In this document: positions 17,193 through 26,015 of the stretch, piece after piece
Position numbering within the stretch: the stretch's first letter is position 1
Layout: the number at the start of each line of letters is the position of its first letter
Origin: Legionella birminghamensis
Lineage (GTDB): Bacteria > Pseudomonadota > Gammaproteobacteria > Legionellales > Legionellaceae
NCBI RefSeq assembly: GCF_900452515.1
Contig: NZ_UGNW01000001.1
Coordinates: forward strand, 2,728,001-2,792,000
Length of the DNA: 64,000 nucleotides
Reading direction: 5' to 3'
Notes under the pieces: model-generated
The model's input: the letters and a program-made list of their open reading frames with translations, nothing else
Databases searched by the model: none
Told to the model about the DNA's origin: nothing
Made by a program: the position numbers and the translations under genes

Positions 17193-18818
17193 ATGAAGAA
17201 ATACCTTGGTATACCATTAATGCTGCTGGCAGGCATTGCCTCTGCCGAAACCGCGCCGCCCAAGCTGGTTGTGCAGATTGTGGTTGATCAGTTGCGCGGT
17301 GATTTGCTGGAACGCTATAAAACCAAATTTGCTGCGGATGGTTTTAACTACTTATACAGCCATGGGATAAGTTATCAAAATGCCCATCACCCCCACGCCC
17401 ACACAGTAACCTGTGTCGGCCATGCGACTATCGCTACCGGCAGTTATCCTGCACTTCATGGCGTTGTTGCCAATGACTGGATAGACCGAAAGACTGGCCA
17501 GGCGGTTTATTGTATGGAAGATTCTGACAGCAAAATTATTCCTACTGCCCATACCAAAAAAGAGCTGCCCGGACGTTCACCGCGTCAGCTGCTTGCTTCC
17601 ACACTCAGCGATGAACTGGTACTCGCTCAAAAAGGGCACGCCTTTGCCGTTTCTTTAAAAGACCGCGCAGCGATTACCCTCGCAGGCCATTCTGGTCAGG
17701 CTTATTGGTTTGATCGAAAAAATGGGGGGTTTGTAAGCAGTAGTTATTATCTTAGCCAATATCCACAGTGGGTGACTAACTGGAATGCGGATTATCATGC
17801 GCAAAATGAAACCTGGTCGCTCAGCAGGCCCATGAATCAATATGCTTACGCTAAAGCGGCAGGATTCCCCAACCGATCGGTAGACTTTGGCAATAGCTTC
17901 CCGCACCATACTGGGGAGCCTGGTACTGAAGAGTACTTCGAATACTTATCCATGACCCCGAAAGCGGATGAGTTAACCGCTGATTTCGCCATTCACCTGC
18001 TTAAAGAAGAGAAACTGGGACAAACAGCCAATAACGTGGATTATTTGGGGATTAGCTTCTCTGCCGTTGATGCGGTAGGGCATGAGTTTGGCCCTAATAG
18101 TCTCGAATCAGAAGACAATCTGCTGCGTCTTGATCAAACCATGGCAAAACTGCTAAAAGCCATTGACGCTCAGGTAGGGCTTGCCAATACCCTGATTGTC
18201 CTTTCTGCTGATCATGGCGTAAGCGACTCACCAAGCTATCTGGCAGAGCACAATATGCCGCAAGCCAAGGCCTTAAATGAAACGGATTTGCGCCATGCCA
18301 TTGAACAGGTGCTGCTGAAGCGTTTCCAGCTACCGCCCAATAGCCTGCAGGCCATCATGCTTCCCTATGTCTATCTGAATCATGAGGCAATCGCTGCCCG
18401 CAATCTGGATATTGATCAGGTTAGTGCCAGCCTGGCTGAAGCATTAAACAATTTCCCCGGTGTATTTCAGGCTTATGCCTTATCCTTAGCCAATACCCAG
18501 CATGACTGGCTCAGCGAAAAAGTAGTTCGCATGGCCAATTTAAATCGTGCCGGCGATATTTACCTGGTACCGCCTCCTTATCAGTTAAGCGAGGATCAGG
18601 AAGGCCAGAAAGTGGATCATGGCACCCCCTGGCAATACGATAGTTACGTTCCCATTCTGTTTGTCAATGGCCAATTTACCGGGCAAAAGGTTAATCGTCC
18701 CGTCTATACCACTGACATAGCCAGTACTCTGGCAGCGGTCCTGGCGATTAAATCTCCTTCTGCTGCGGTGGGACAGCCATTGGCTGAAGTTATGCGCTTT
18801 TATGATAGCCAGGCTTGA
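17193..18818 (+). CDS. Secreted alkaline phosphatase family protein (PafA/PhoV-like)
   Basis: 541 residues from the ATG at 17193, which has an AAAGGAAA ribosome site; the upstream ATG at 17169 lacks one. A signal peptide MKKYLGIPLMLLAGIASA is followed by KLVVQIVVDQLRGDLL with the first metal Asp. The nucleophile Thr lies in HAHTVTCVGHATIATGSYP. The second metal site is in SADHGVSDSP, preceded by SFSAVDAVGHEFGP. The C-terminal DHGTPWQYDSYVPILF with the last metal His matches the family. Likely a periplasmic monoesterase that frees phosphate. Confidence 0.88.
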   Translation: MKKYLGIPLMLLAGIASAETAPPKLVVQIVVDQLRGDLLERYKTKFAADGFNYLYSHGISYQNAHHPHAHTVTCVGHATIATGSYPALHGVVANDWIDRKTGQAVYCMEDSDSKIIPTAHTKKELPGRSPRQLLASTLSDELVLAQKGHAFAVSLKDRAAITLAGHSGQAYWFDRKNGGFVSSSYYLSQYPQWVTNWNADYHAQNETWSLSRPMNQYAYAKAAGFPNRSVDFGNSFPHHTGEPGTEEYFEYLSMTPKADELTADFAIHLLKEEKLGQTANNVDYLGISFSAVDAVGHEFGPNSLESEDNLLRLDQTMAKLLKAIDAQVGLANTLIVLSADHGVSDSPSYLAEHNMPQAKALNETDLRHAIEQVLLKRFQLPPNSLQAIMLPYVYLNHEAIAARNLDIDQVSASLAEALNNFPGVFQAYALSLANTQHDWLSEKVVRMANLNRAGDIYLVPPPYQLSEDQEGQKVDHGTPWQYDSYVPILFVNGQFTGQKVNRPVYTTDIASTLAAVLAIKSPSAAVGQPLAEVMRFYDSQA

Positions 18819-18871
18819 AAAACGGGGAATAGTGACTATTTAATTATAATAGGTCCTGGATTGCTCCTCTC

Positions 18872-19067
18872 GTCATTGCGAGCATAGCGAAGCCAGCCCC
18901 GGTGCTCTATTCCAGCCCCGATCTAGATTGCTTCGCCAAGGCTCGCAATGACAGGGAAATGGCATAATATCCCACTGGCCCCCCGTCATTGCGAGCATAG
19001 CGAAGTAATCCAGATCGGAACTAGAATGAGGCACCGAAAGCTGGATTACTTCACTCTATTCGCAAGA
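18872..19067. repeat. Two family C repeats (GTCATTGCGAGCATAGCGAAG)
   Basis: The first copy (18872-18952) starts GTCATTGCGAGCATAGCGAAG and ends CTTCGCCAAGGCTCGCAATGAC, so its ends are inverted repeats of about 21 bp around a 35-bp core. The second (18985-about 19067) has the same left end, with GTAATCCAGATCGGAA, and a degraded right end. This sequence type is widespread in Legionella, Rickettsiales and other genomes. The copies fill the gap between the phosphatase gene and htpX. No other gene was seen in 18819-19101. Confidence 0.8.
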
Positions 19068-19101
19068 CAACAGCCTACATCAGAAACAAGGGATGGTTAC
19101 T

Positions 19102-19947
19102 ATGAACAATTTGAAAACCCTGATTTTACTTGCTGCCCTAACCGCCCTGCTTATGGTTATCGGCCGTTTACTGGGCGGTTATAGCGGTATGATGATCGCC
19201 TTGATCTTTGCAATTGTGATGAATTTTGGCGCCTACTGGTTTTCTGATCAGATTGTACTCCGAATGTATAAAGCACAGCCTCTCAATGAGAATCATCCTG
19301 TTTACTCAATTGTTTCACAGCTTGCCAATCGCGCACAAATTCCTGTTCCTAAAGTGTACATAGTCGACACCCCGGTTCCCAATGCCTTTGCTACTGGAAG
19401 AAGCCCTGAGCACGCCAGTGTTGCCGTGACAACAGGTATTTTATCAAGGCTGAGCCAGGAAGAGCTTACCGGTGTGCTCGCCCATGAAATTTCACATGTT
19501 ACCCATCGTGATACCTTAATCAGTGTCATTGCCGCTACCTTGGCAGGTGCCATCAGCGGCATTGCCAATATATTTATGTTCATACCAATGGGAAGCAACT
19601 CTGAGGGCGAACGGCATAATCCAATTGGCGCAATTCTAATGTTAATTTTAGCGCCCCTGGCAGCAGGCCTTATTCAGATGGCAGTCTCTCGTTCTCGAGA
19701 GTATGAGGCGGATGTCGGCGGAGCAAAACTATCCGGCCATCCCTTATGGTTGGCCAGTGCTTTAGGTAAACTGGAAATGGCAAACCATCAGGGTCAATTT
19801 CCAGCCGCCGAAAACCATCCGACGACAGCGAATTTATTTATTGTCAATCCATTAACCAGCGAGAGTCTCAGCGCCCTGTTTTCAACACATCCGCCTACAG
19901 CTGAACGAATTGCACGATTACAGGAAATGGCGCGCGGGGGCTTTTAA
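19102..19947 (+). CDS. htpX: Membrane zinc metalloprotease HtpX
   Basis: 281 residues from the ATG at 19102 (an in-frame ATG at 19093 is poorer by family comparison; the protein then starts [10 protein letters not shown]). Two N-terminal membrane helices are followed by the zinc motif in [17 protein letters not shown] and two more hydrophobic segments. The third ligand is Glu in SREYEAD. The C-terminal [22 protein letters not shown] is typical. M48 family; it degrades misfolded inner-membrane proteins alongside FtsH. Confidence 0.95.
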   Translation: MNNLKTLILLAALTALLMVIGRLLGGYSGMMIALIFAIVMNFGAYWFSDQIVLRMYKAQPLNENHPVYSIVSQLANRAQIPVPKVYIVDTPVPNAFATGRSPEHASVAVTTGILSRLSQEELTGVLAHEISHVTHRDTLISVIAATLAGAISGIANIFMFIPMGSNSEGERHNPIGAILMLILAPLAAGLIQMAVSRSREYEADVGGAKLSGHPLWLASALGKLEMANHQGQFPAAENHPTTANLFIVNPLTSESLSALFSTHPPTAERIARLQEMARGGF

Positions 19948-20014
19948 TCACTTGCGTTGACAGGATAATCTAAGGATAATTCAGCCCTAGTAATTTTATT
20001 ATCATGAGTATTTT

Positions 20015-20437
20015 ATGGGACAACTAGGGCAATTTATTATTAATCACTGGGCGTTATGGTTAGGCTTGATTGTCATTTTGCTCCTCATTTTTATTAATGA
20101 AATACAAACGCAGAAAAAACGCGCCAAAGAAGTCTCGCCGCAACAGGCAGTTCATTTAATAAATAGGGAAGATGCCCTGGTGATTGATTTAAGGGATACA
20201 GAAACCTATCGCAAGGGTCATATTATCAATGCAATTCGTGCTAATGCTGAAGATTTTGAGCAGCAGACTATGGATAAATACAAAAACAAACCGATTATCC
20301 TGGTTTGCGCCAAAGGTTTACAATCGACTGCATTGGCTGCTAAATTGCGTGCTAAGGGATTCTCCGAGCCAATGATTCTGGCAGGAGGAATGGGAGCATG
20401 GCAAAATGCAGACTTACCTCTGGTAAAAGGAAAATAA
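20015..20437 (+). CDS. Membrane-anchored rhodanese (YibN-like)
   Basis: 140 residues. One N-terminal membrane helix (about 8-27) is followed by a basic stretch and a rhodanese domain. VIDLRDTETYRKGHIINAIRA and the active-site loop VCAKGLQSTALAAKL hold the catalytic Cys. It is first in the conserved order rhodanese-grxC-secB-gpsA, the same arrangement as E. coli yibN-grxC-secB-gpsA. The grxC start follows its stop within 3 nt. Confidence 0.92.
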   Translation: MGQLGQFIINHWALWLGLIVILLLIFINEIQTQKKRAKEVSPQQAVHLINREDALVIDLRDTETYRKGHIINAIRANAEDFEQQTMDKYKNKPIILVCAKGLQSTALAAKLRAKGFSEPMILAGGMGAWQNADLPLVKGK

Positions 20438-20439
20438 GT

Positions 20440-20691
20440 ATGGCGAACATCGTTATATACAGCACAGGCTATTGCCCTTATTGTGTTAGAGCTAAGCAGC
20501 TGCTTGACAGCAAAAAGGTCAATTATCAGGAAATCCGTGTTGATGAAGAGCCGGCAAAGCGTGATGAGATGATTGCCCGCAGTGGACGCAGAACAGTGCC
20601 ACAGATTTTTATTGACGGACAGCATATCGGCGGCTGTGATGATTTATACACGCTCGAAGACGCTGGTAAATTAGATCAACTTTTACAATAA
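20440..20691 (+). CDS. grxC: Glutaredoxin 3
   Basis: 83 residues from the ATG at 20440; the longer open frame from 20398 overlaps the preceding gene. The protein starts MANIVIYSTGYCPYC, with the dithiol CPYC active site, TVPQIFIDG with the cis-proline, and the glutathione-binding GGCDDL. It reduces disulfides and mixed glutathione disulfides using glutathione supplied by gshA-gshB elsewhere in this window. Confidence 0.96.
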   Translation: MANIVIYSTGYCPYCVRAKQLLDSKKVNYQEIRVDEEPAKRDEMIARSGRRTVPQIFIDGQHIGGCDDLYTLEDAGKLDQLLQ

Positions 20692-20703
20692 CTAGGAAAA
20701 ATA

Positions 20704-21183
20704 ATGAACGAAGCAACTACAAATCCATCCAATGAAGCCCAATTTATGATTCAACGTGTTTATATGAAAGACAGTTCTTTTGAAACACCCAACACGCCTG
20801 CGGTTTTCCAACAGCAATGGGAACCTGAATTAACTCTTGATCTGAACACAGAAAATACAGAGTTAGAAAAGAATGTCTACGAAGTCGTTCTGACCGTTAC
20901 TGCAACAGTTAAAAACAAGAACACTACCGCGTTTCTGGCTGAAGTCAAACAAGCGGGTATTTTTACCATCCAGGGCGCCCCTAAAGAACAATTAGGCCAT
21001 TTATTAGGAAGTTTCTGCCCAAGCATTCTCTTTCCTTATGCAAGAGAAGCAATTACTTCACAAGTTATTCGCGGTAGCTTCCCCCAACTGGTACTGGCAC
21101 CTATTAACTTCGATGCGCTGTATATGCAGCAACTGGAAGAGCAGAGCAAAGCCAAATCAGATGAAACAGAAACAACTCATTGA
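20704..21183 (+). CDS. secB: Protein-export chaperone SecB
   Basis: 159 residues, the usual SecB length. Conserved parts are FMIQRVYMKDSSFETPNTPAVF at the N-terminus, the beta-sheet core YEVVLTVTATVKNKNTTAFLAEVKQAGIF, and LLGSFCPSILFPYAREAI. It is a homotetramer that keeps precursors unfolded and delivers them to SecA. It lies 12 nt after grxC and 6 nt before gpsA, in one operon. Confidence 0.97.
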   Translation: MNEATTNPSNEAQFMIQRVYMKDSSFETPNTPAVFQQQWEPELTLDLNTENTELEKNVYEVVLTVTATVKNKNTTAFLAEVKQAGIFTIQGAPKEQLGHLLGSFCPSILFPYAREAITSQVIRGSFPQLVLAPINFDALYMQQLEEQSKAKSDETETTH

Positions 21184-21189
21184 TAATCA

Positions 21190-22182
21190 ATGAATAATAA
21201 ACCGATTGCTATACTAGGGGCTGGCTCCTGGGGTACTGCTGTAGCTATCCACATGGCAAAGGCAGGCCGAAAAGTAATGCTGTGGGGACGTGACCCGCAG
21301 CATGTTGCTTCCATGAAAACCAGCCGCTGCAATCAACGTTATTTACCGGATGTTAAACTTCCGGACACTCTGGCGCTTACTGACGATTTGCAGGCATGCA
21401 GCTCATCAGCTGGCGAAGTAATTATTGCTGTTCCCTCTCATTCTTTTAGCGAAATAATTCAGACTATTGATAAACCTGCAACAGGTATATCCTGGCTAAC
21501 CAAGGGACTTGACCCTGCCAACAATCAGTTTCTGAGCGATATTATTGCCCATCATTGGGGTGAACATTTTTCAGTTGCTGCCATTTCAGGCCCTTCCTTT
21601 GCCAGGGAAGTCGCTCAGGGATTGCCCACTGCCCTTACATTAGCGGGGAATAATACGGTCTACCAGGAATCCATTCGCGAGCTCCTGCACCATCAGAATG
21701 TACGCGTCTACCTAAGCAATGATTTAATTGGTGTGCAGTTATGCGGTGCCGTTAAAAATGTTCTGGCCATTGCCTGCGGAATCAGCGATGGGCTGCATTT
21801 TGGCGCTAACGCCAAAGCGGCGTTAATTACAAGAGGTTTAACGGAAATGCGCCGTCTTGGCAAGGTATTGGGCGCACGTGATGAAAGCTTTATGGGTCTG
21901 GCTGGAGTCGGTGACCTGGTGTTGACCTGCACCGATGACCAGTCTCGAAACCGGCGCTTTGGTCTACATTTAGGCCATGGAATTTCTGCTATTGAAGCAG
22001 AAAAACTCATCGGCCAGGTTGTTGAAGGCAAGCATAACGCTGCACAAATCTGCCTCCTGGCTGAGCGTAATAATGTGGAAATGCCAATCTGCGCAGTGGT
22101 TAACCGCCTTTTAACCGGCGAACTCAGTCCACAACAAGCGGTTCTCAGTTTAATGAGCCGCTCCGCTCGAGATGAAGAATAA
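21190..22182 (+). CDS. gpsA: NAD(P)-dependent glycerol-3-phosphate dehydrogenase
   Basis: 330 residues. Rossmann motif AILGAGSWGTAVAIHMA at the N-terminus; LTKGLDP, ISGPSFAREVAQGLPTALT, the substrate lysine region LCGAVKNVLAIACGI, and GLAGVGDLVLTCTDDQSRNRRFG are all as in the family. It makes sn-glycerol-3-phosphate from dihydroxyacetone phosphate for phospholipid synthesis. Last gene of the rhodanese-grxC-secB-gpsA operon. Confidence 0.97.
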   Translation: MNNKPIAILGAGSWGTAVAIHMAKAGRKVMLWGRDPQHVASMKTSRCNQRYLPDVKLPDTLALTDDLQACSSSAGEVIIAVPSHSFSEIIQTIDKPATGISWLTKGLDPANNQFLSDIIAHHWGEHFSVAAISGPSFAREVAQGLPTALTLAGNNTVYQESIRELLHHQNVRVYLSNDLIGVQLCGAVKNVLAIACGISDGLHFGANAKAALITRGLTEMRRLGKVLGARDESFMGLAGVGDLVLTCTDDQSRNRRFGLHLGHGISAIEAEKLIGQVVEGKHNAAQICLLAERNNVEMPICAVVNRLLTGELSPQQAVLSLMSRSARDEE

Positions 22183-22293
22183 ACTCATCTTCCAGAAAAT
22201 ACCCTATACTTAATTGCATTCATTCTTGCCGACAAAATGCAGGTTTCCATAGGCAAACATTTAATTTCATTTCAAAAATAAGGAGATTTAATA

Positions 22294-22677
22294 ATGGACA
22301 AAATACGCGCTGGAGAATTTTGCTGGAATGAACTGGCTACTCCTGATGTTAAAGCCGCCAAAGAATTCTATAGCAAATTGCTAGGATGGCAATTTACCGA
22401 GCATGACACAGGCGATATGATTTATACCTTTATCAACACTCAGGCAAAAGGCGAAGAAGCCATTGGCGGCATATGGGGGATCCCCAAGGAGCGGAATGAA
22501 ATCCCCCCTCACTGGATGAGCTATATTGCAGTCGATAATGTTGCGGAAACCCTGAAGCAAGCAACTGACCTGGGAGCAACTGTCAAGATGCCTGTTACCC
22601 CTGTGGGCAACATCGGCTTGTTTGCGATTATTGCTGATCCTACTGGTGCGCATATCGCATTTTGGGAATATAAATAA
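22294..22677 (+). CDS. VOC-superfamily (glyoxalase/bleomycin resistance-like) protein
   Basis: 127 residues with two beta-alpha-beta-beta-beta modules. The first begins GEFCWNELATPDVKAAKEFYSKLLGW and the second HWMSYIAVDNVAETLKQATDLGA, ending IIADPTGAHIAFWEY. A ribosome site AAGGAG lies 9 nt before the ATG. The family binds small molecules through a metal site, but the substrate cannot be read from sequence. It is followed directly by a family A repeat. Confidence 0.9.
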   Translation: MDKIRAGEFCWNELATPDVKAAKEFYSKLLGWQFTEHDTGDMIYTFINTQAKGEEAIGGIWGIPKERNEIPPHWMSYIAVDNVAETLKQATDLGATVKMPVTPVGNIGLFAIIADPTGAHIAFWEYK

Positions 22678-22690
22678 TCCACAAGGCAGC

Positions 22691-22820
22691 TGGGCCCCGC
22701 GGTCAAAGCCGCGGAGATTCGTTACACCACCCACGGTGCAATCGTGTATTCCCGCGGCGCAGACCCCTAGCTATCTACACAAATGCAGTCGAATCCCCGC
22801 GGCTGCGACCGCAGGGTCCA
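22691..22820. repeat. Family A inverted hairpin pair, outward GGGCCC orientation
   Basis: Left arm TGGGCCCCGCGG...CCGCGGAGATTCG (22691-22721) and right arm GAATCCCCGCGG...CCGCAGGGTCCA (22791-22820) are inverted copies about 70 bp apart. The interior has a further degraded unit (TTCCCGCGGCGCAGACC) and CTAGCTATCTACACA, which matches other family A loci. The right arm ends 6 bp before the stop of the next gene. Confidence 0.8.
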
Positions 22821-22826
22821 CTTAAT

Positions 22827-23432
22827 CTACCTGGACGCGCCAGGAGCTCTGTAGCTTTCAGTTTGTTCTTCCATAGATAATCCAATCTCATACCTATCAC
22901 ATAACGCTTGTAATTTCTGATTAAATAATTCTGCAGAAATTAAAGAGGAATTAATAAAAAGAGATTTATCCAGGTTTATCTCTCCATTCAATACAGCAGA
23001 GGATATAACATCGATTTTATTATCGAAGTCAGCATCCTGTTCGGTAAAGCTTGGTTTTTCATGCGGTTTAAGAAGAGTTCCTAAATTATATTTCATTTCC
23101 ACTGTAAGATGCAGCGGATTGCTTTGATAATACTTATCGCCTGCATGATGATGATCATTGTAATACTTCGCAGCTAATAAGCTGCTAATCACAATCTTAA
23201 ACTGTTCCCGCTCATCCAAACTGTCGTTTGCTAATAATTCCAGCCCCCTTCTCAAATACTGCCGGCTATAGCTTTTAAACGGTTTTATCTGTACAAGCAT
23301 TTCATACATATACGCACAGTTTGTCATACACTGATTTAATATTTGTTTTGCAATATCTATAAAGGGCACTGTGCAATGTGTAGTTTCTGCGTACTGGTCG
23401 CTGACCGATTGTAATTTTTGCCAAAATCCCAT
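22827..23432 (-). CDS. Uncharacterised helical protein, possible effector
   Basis: 201 residues, start MGFWQKLQSVSDQYAETTHC with an AAGGAT ribosome site upstream. Mostly alpha-helical, no signal peptide or transmembrane helix. A His-rich stretch YYNDHHHAGDKYY is near residue 92. The last dozen residues (TESYRAPGASR) are encoded at the edge of the family A repeat, so the C-terminus may have been altered by its insertion. No known family recognised; it sits alone between a repeat and the tRNA cluster. Effector status is only a possibility. Confidence 0.6.
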   Translation of the reverse strand: MGFWQKLQSVSDQYAETTHCTVPFIDIAKQILNQCMTNCAYMYEMLVQIKPFKSYSRQYLRRGLELLANDSLDEREQFKIVISSLLAAKYYNDHHHAGDKYYQSNPLHLTVEMKYNLGTLLKPHEKPSFTEQDADFDNKIDVISSAVLNGEINLDKSLFINSSLISAELFNQKLQALCDRYEIGLSMEEQTESYRAPGASR

Positions 23433-23501
23433 GAGAAATCCTTTATCAAATTCTTAATTTTTTTTAATTTTGAGGAGATCAATTAATACCAGGAAGGTAT
23501 A

Positions 23502-23590
23502 TGGTGCCCAGGGCCGGAGTCGAACCGGCACGGGATTTAACTCCCGAGGGATTTTAAGTCCCTTGCGTCTACCTGTTTCGCCACCTGGGC
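23502..23590 (-). tRNA. leuZ: tRNA-Leu (anticodon TAA)
   Basis: 89 nt with encoded CCA. Acceptor stem GCCCAGG/CCTGGGC with discriminator A; the anticodon arm AGGGA-CTTAAAA-TCCCT gives anticodon TAA. A long variable arm (class II) and a TTCGA T-loop are present. Last of three tRNAs downstream of pgsA; E. coli has the same pgsA-glyW-cysT-leuZ order. Confidence 0.97.
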
Positions 23591-23597
23591 AATTTTG

Positions 23598-23671
23598 TGG
23601 AGGCTGAGGCCGGAATCGAACCGGCGTACACGGCTTTGCAGGCCGCTGCATGACCACTCTGCCACACAGCC
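23598..23671 (-). tRNA. cysT: tRNA-Cys (anticodon GCA)
   Basis: 74 nt with encoded CCA. Acceptor GGCTGTG pairs with CTCAGCC with one mismatch; discriminator T, as is usual for tRNA-Cys. The anticodon arm CGGCC-TGCAAAG-CCG shows GCA. Middle gene of the Gly-Cys-Leu cluster. Confidence 0.97.
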
Positions 23672-23719
23672 CTATATATTTCTGTTGAAAAAAAAGCGAC
23701 TCATACGTCGCTTTGAATT

Positions 23720-23795
<76 letters not shown>

Positions 23796-23847
23796 GTCTT
23801 TATGTGATGCATTTTACCGAAAATTAGGGTCGTGTCAACACATTGGT

Positions 23848-24411
23848 TTAACTTTTTTTAGTTAATTCTGGCCATGCAATAGACAAATAAATAACCATTG
23901 ACCAGATGGTTAAAATAGCAGCCACGTAAAGCAAAACAAAGCCAATTAATCCCCACCAGGACTGGGTTGGGTCGAAGGCTATCAGTAGTACCAGTGCCGC
24001 CATTTGCAAGGTTGTTTTTACTTTACCTATGTAGCTGACGGTAACACTGGCTCTGCTTCCCACTTCAGCCATCCATTCACGCAAGGCGGAAATAACGATT
24101 TCCCTCCCCACAATCACAATAGCCGGTAAGGTGATGTAATTGACATCTCTTGCGCCAACCAGGAGTAGGAGAGTACAGGCTACCAGCAATTTGTCAGCAA
24201 CAGGATCGAGAAAAGCGCCGAATGGGGACATTAGTTTCATTTTTCTGGCCACGTAACCATCAAGCCAGTCGGTGAATCCGGCAAGGGCAAAAATGATTGC
24301 AGATAATCCGCGCGACCAGGCGAAAGGCAGATAAAAGACAATGATGAAGACTGGAATCAGCATTATTCGAAACAGCGTCAACATATTGGGTAAACTGGTT
24401 AGATTGCTCAC
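23848..24411 (-). CDS. pgsA: CDP-diacylglycerol-glycerol-3-phosphate 3-phosphatidyltransferase
   Basis: 187 residues from a GTG at 24411, preceded by AAAGGA. The frame extends upstream to 24483, but that would add a non-homologous stretch inside the gph gene; E. coli PgsA is 182 residues. The CDP-alcohol phosphotransferase motif is complete: FTDWLDGYVARKMKLMSPFGAFLDPVADK. Several membrane helices. It makes phosphatidylglycerophosphate, the committed step to phosphatidylglycerol and cardiolipin. Upstream of three tRNAs, as in E. coli. Confidence 0.94.
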   Translation of the reverse strand: MSNLTSLPNMLTLFRIMLIPVFIIVFYLPFAWSRGLSAIIFALAGFTDWLDGYVARKMKLMSPFGAFLDPVADKLLVACTLLLLVGARDVNYITLPAIVIVGREIVISALREWMAEVGSRASVTVSYIGKVKTTLQMAALVLLIAFDPTQSWWGLIGFVLLYVAAILTIWSMVIYLSIAWPELTKKS

Positions 24412-24415
24412 GACA

Positions 24416-25078
24416 TCAATCCTTTTGCGGCAGTTGAAGAAAATCAGCAACCAGCTTGTAATCATCAAATACAGCCAGCGCACCTGATTGCTCTAGTAGT
24501 TCGGGATGCTGGTGATAAAAGTCCACCCCGATTACATCCACCTCTAAACTCTTTGCCATTTCCATATCCGTGGGTGAATCACCAATCATCAGGGTATCCT
24601 CCGGGGTAACGCCGAAATCACGCAAAATCTCAACAAGCATTTCCGGATGAGGCTTTGAAGGAAGAACCCCTGCTGATTTGGTCACTGTAAAATACTTTTC
24701 CAGGCCGGTGCTTTGTAGCGCCTTATGCAGGCTTTGCTGTCCTTTGTTAGTAGCGATGGCAAGAAACACGCCTTCCTTGCTAAGACGCTGGATTAATTCA
24801 AGAACACCAGGAATCAGATAAACTTCGGCATGACGCGCATAAAGTTTGAGCTGAACTGCCTCCAGTAATTGTTCCAGTTGTGGCGGGCTTAAATGAGGAA
24901 ATACCTTTTTCGTCGCATTAACCAGCCCAAGGCTTACATGCTCCCTTGCAAGTTCCGGATCCATTTCACCCAGATTCAAGCGCCTTGCCTCACTGGCCAC
25001 ATAGTCTATAATCTGACCAAGAGTGTCGCTGATTGTCCCTTCCCAGTCGAAGACGACCAGACGATATCGCTTACTCAT
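24416..25078 (-). CDS. HAD-family phosphatase (Gph-like) with DxEGT active-site variant
   Basis: 220 residues from the ATG at 25078. HAD motif I is FDWEGTISD (nucleophile Asp11). The usual second Asp, the general acid, is Glu13. Motif II IATNK, motif III Lys in LPSKPHPEM and motif IV MIGDSPTDMEMA are intact. Overall it resembles phosphoglycolate phosphatase, and the pairing with rluC is seen in other gammaproteobacteria. Its start overlaps the rluC stop by 8 nt. The substrate is uncertain. Confidence 0.88.
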   Translation of the reverse strand: MSKRYRLVVFDWEGTISDTLGQIIDYVASEARRLNLGEMDPELAREHVSLGLVNATKKVFPHLSPPQLEQLLEAVQLKLYARHAEVYLIPGVLELIQRLSKEGVFLAIATNKGQQSLHKALQSTGLEKYFTVTKSAGVLPSKPHPEMLVEILRDFGVTPEDTLMIGDSPTDMEMAKSLEVDVIGVDFYHQHPELLEQSGALAVFDDYKLVADFLQLPQKD

Positions 25079-26015
25079 GACTACCACACTCCCGTGTACG
25101 TAAGAATTTTAATGTTTGGCTGAATTGCTCATCCAATTCCGCCTCAAAACAAAGTTTTTTGTCCTTCAGATTAAATTGAATTGACCGCGCATGCAAATAT
25201 AGCCGAGAACGATCACGAATAAAATCATAAGATAAACGCGCACCGCCATACTTTTCATCGCCGGCAATGGGGTGCTTGAGATACGCACTGTGCACCCGTA
25301 TTTGATGCGTACGGCCTGTTCTGGGAGATGCTTCCACCCAGCAGGCATCCGCATAATTCTCCAGCAGCCTAAATTCAGTCTGCGAAGGTTTTCCTTCAGG
25401 ATGAACAATGACCACGCGCTCACCAGAGTGCAGAATATTTTTTTTCAGTGGTTGATCAACCAGAATTTTTCGATTATCCGTCCAGGTATTATGCAGCAGT
25501 GCCCAGTAAATCTTTTTTACTTCCCTGCTCTCCAGCTGTGCCTGGATCAATCTTAAAGCACTTCTTTTTTTAGCCAGTAACAGGCAACCCGAAGTGTCCC
25601 TGTCCAGGCGGTGCACCAGTTCCAGATAATGCAAATCAGTCCGGATTTTGCGAAGCGCCTCAATGACCCCAAGGCTTAAACCACTTCCGCCATGCACTGC
25701 TATACCTGCCGGTTTGTTAATTACCAGCAATTCATTATCTTCATAAATAATGCTTTTTTTCAGCAGCTGCTCAAGCCTGTCGCCTACAAAATGCTCCTTC
25801 TCCTGGCTGGTTCGTACCGGGGGAATGCGCAGTATATCTCCTTCCATTAGCCGGCTTGCTGCCTGGGCCCTTTTTTTATTGATGCGTACCTCACCGGAAC
25901 GAATGATGCGGTAAATATGGCTCTTGGGAACCCCTTTCAATACCCTCATTAGATAATTGTCCAGACGCTGCCCTTCTTCATTGGCAGTTACTTCCAGATA
26001 GCGTACATCATTCAT
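25071..26015 (-). CDS. rluC: 23S rRNA pseudouridine synthase RluC
   Basis: 314 residues. An N-terminal S4 RNA-binding domain (GQRLDNYLMRVLKGVPKSHIYRIIRSGEVRINKKR) precedes the RluA-family catalytic core with LVHRLDRDTSGCLLLAKK, holding the catalytic Asp, and TGRTHQIRVHSAYLKHPIAGDEKYGG. The S4-plus-RluA layout and motifs fit RluC (pseudouridine 955, 2504, 2580 in E. coli numbering). It runs divergently from rne, a pairing also found in E. coli. Confidence 0.95.
   Translation of the reverse strand: MNDVRYLEVTANEEGQRLDNYLMRVLKGVPKSHIYRIIRSGEVRINKKRAQAASRLMEGDILRIPPVRTSQEKEHFVGDRLEQLLKKSIIYEDNELLVINKPAGIAVHGGSGLSLGVIEALRKIRTDLHYLELVHRLDRDTSGCLLLAKKRSALRLIQAQLESREVKKIYWALLHNTWTDNRKILVDQPLKKNILHSGERVVIVHPEGKPSQTEFRLLENYADACWVEASPRTGRTHQIRVHSAYLKHPIAGDEKYGGARLSYDFIRDRSRLYLHARSIQFNLKDKKLCFEAELDEQFSQTLKFLRTRECGSHE

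Noticed and set aside
22294-22677. Antibiotic-resistance role for the VOC protein
   Set aside because: The fold alone does not show bleomycin or fosfomycin resistance, and no supporting context is present.
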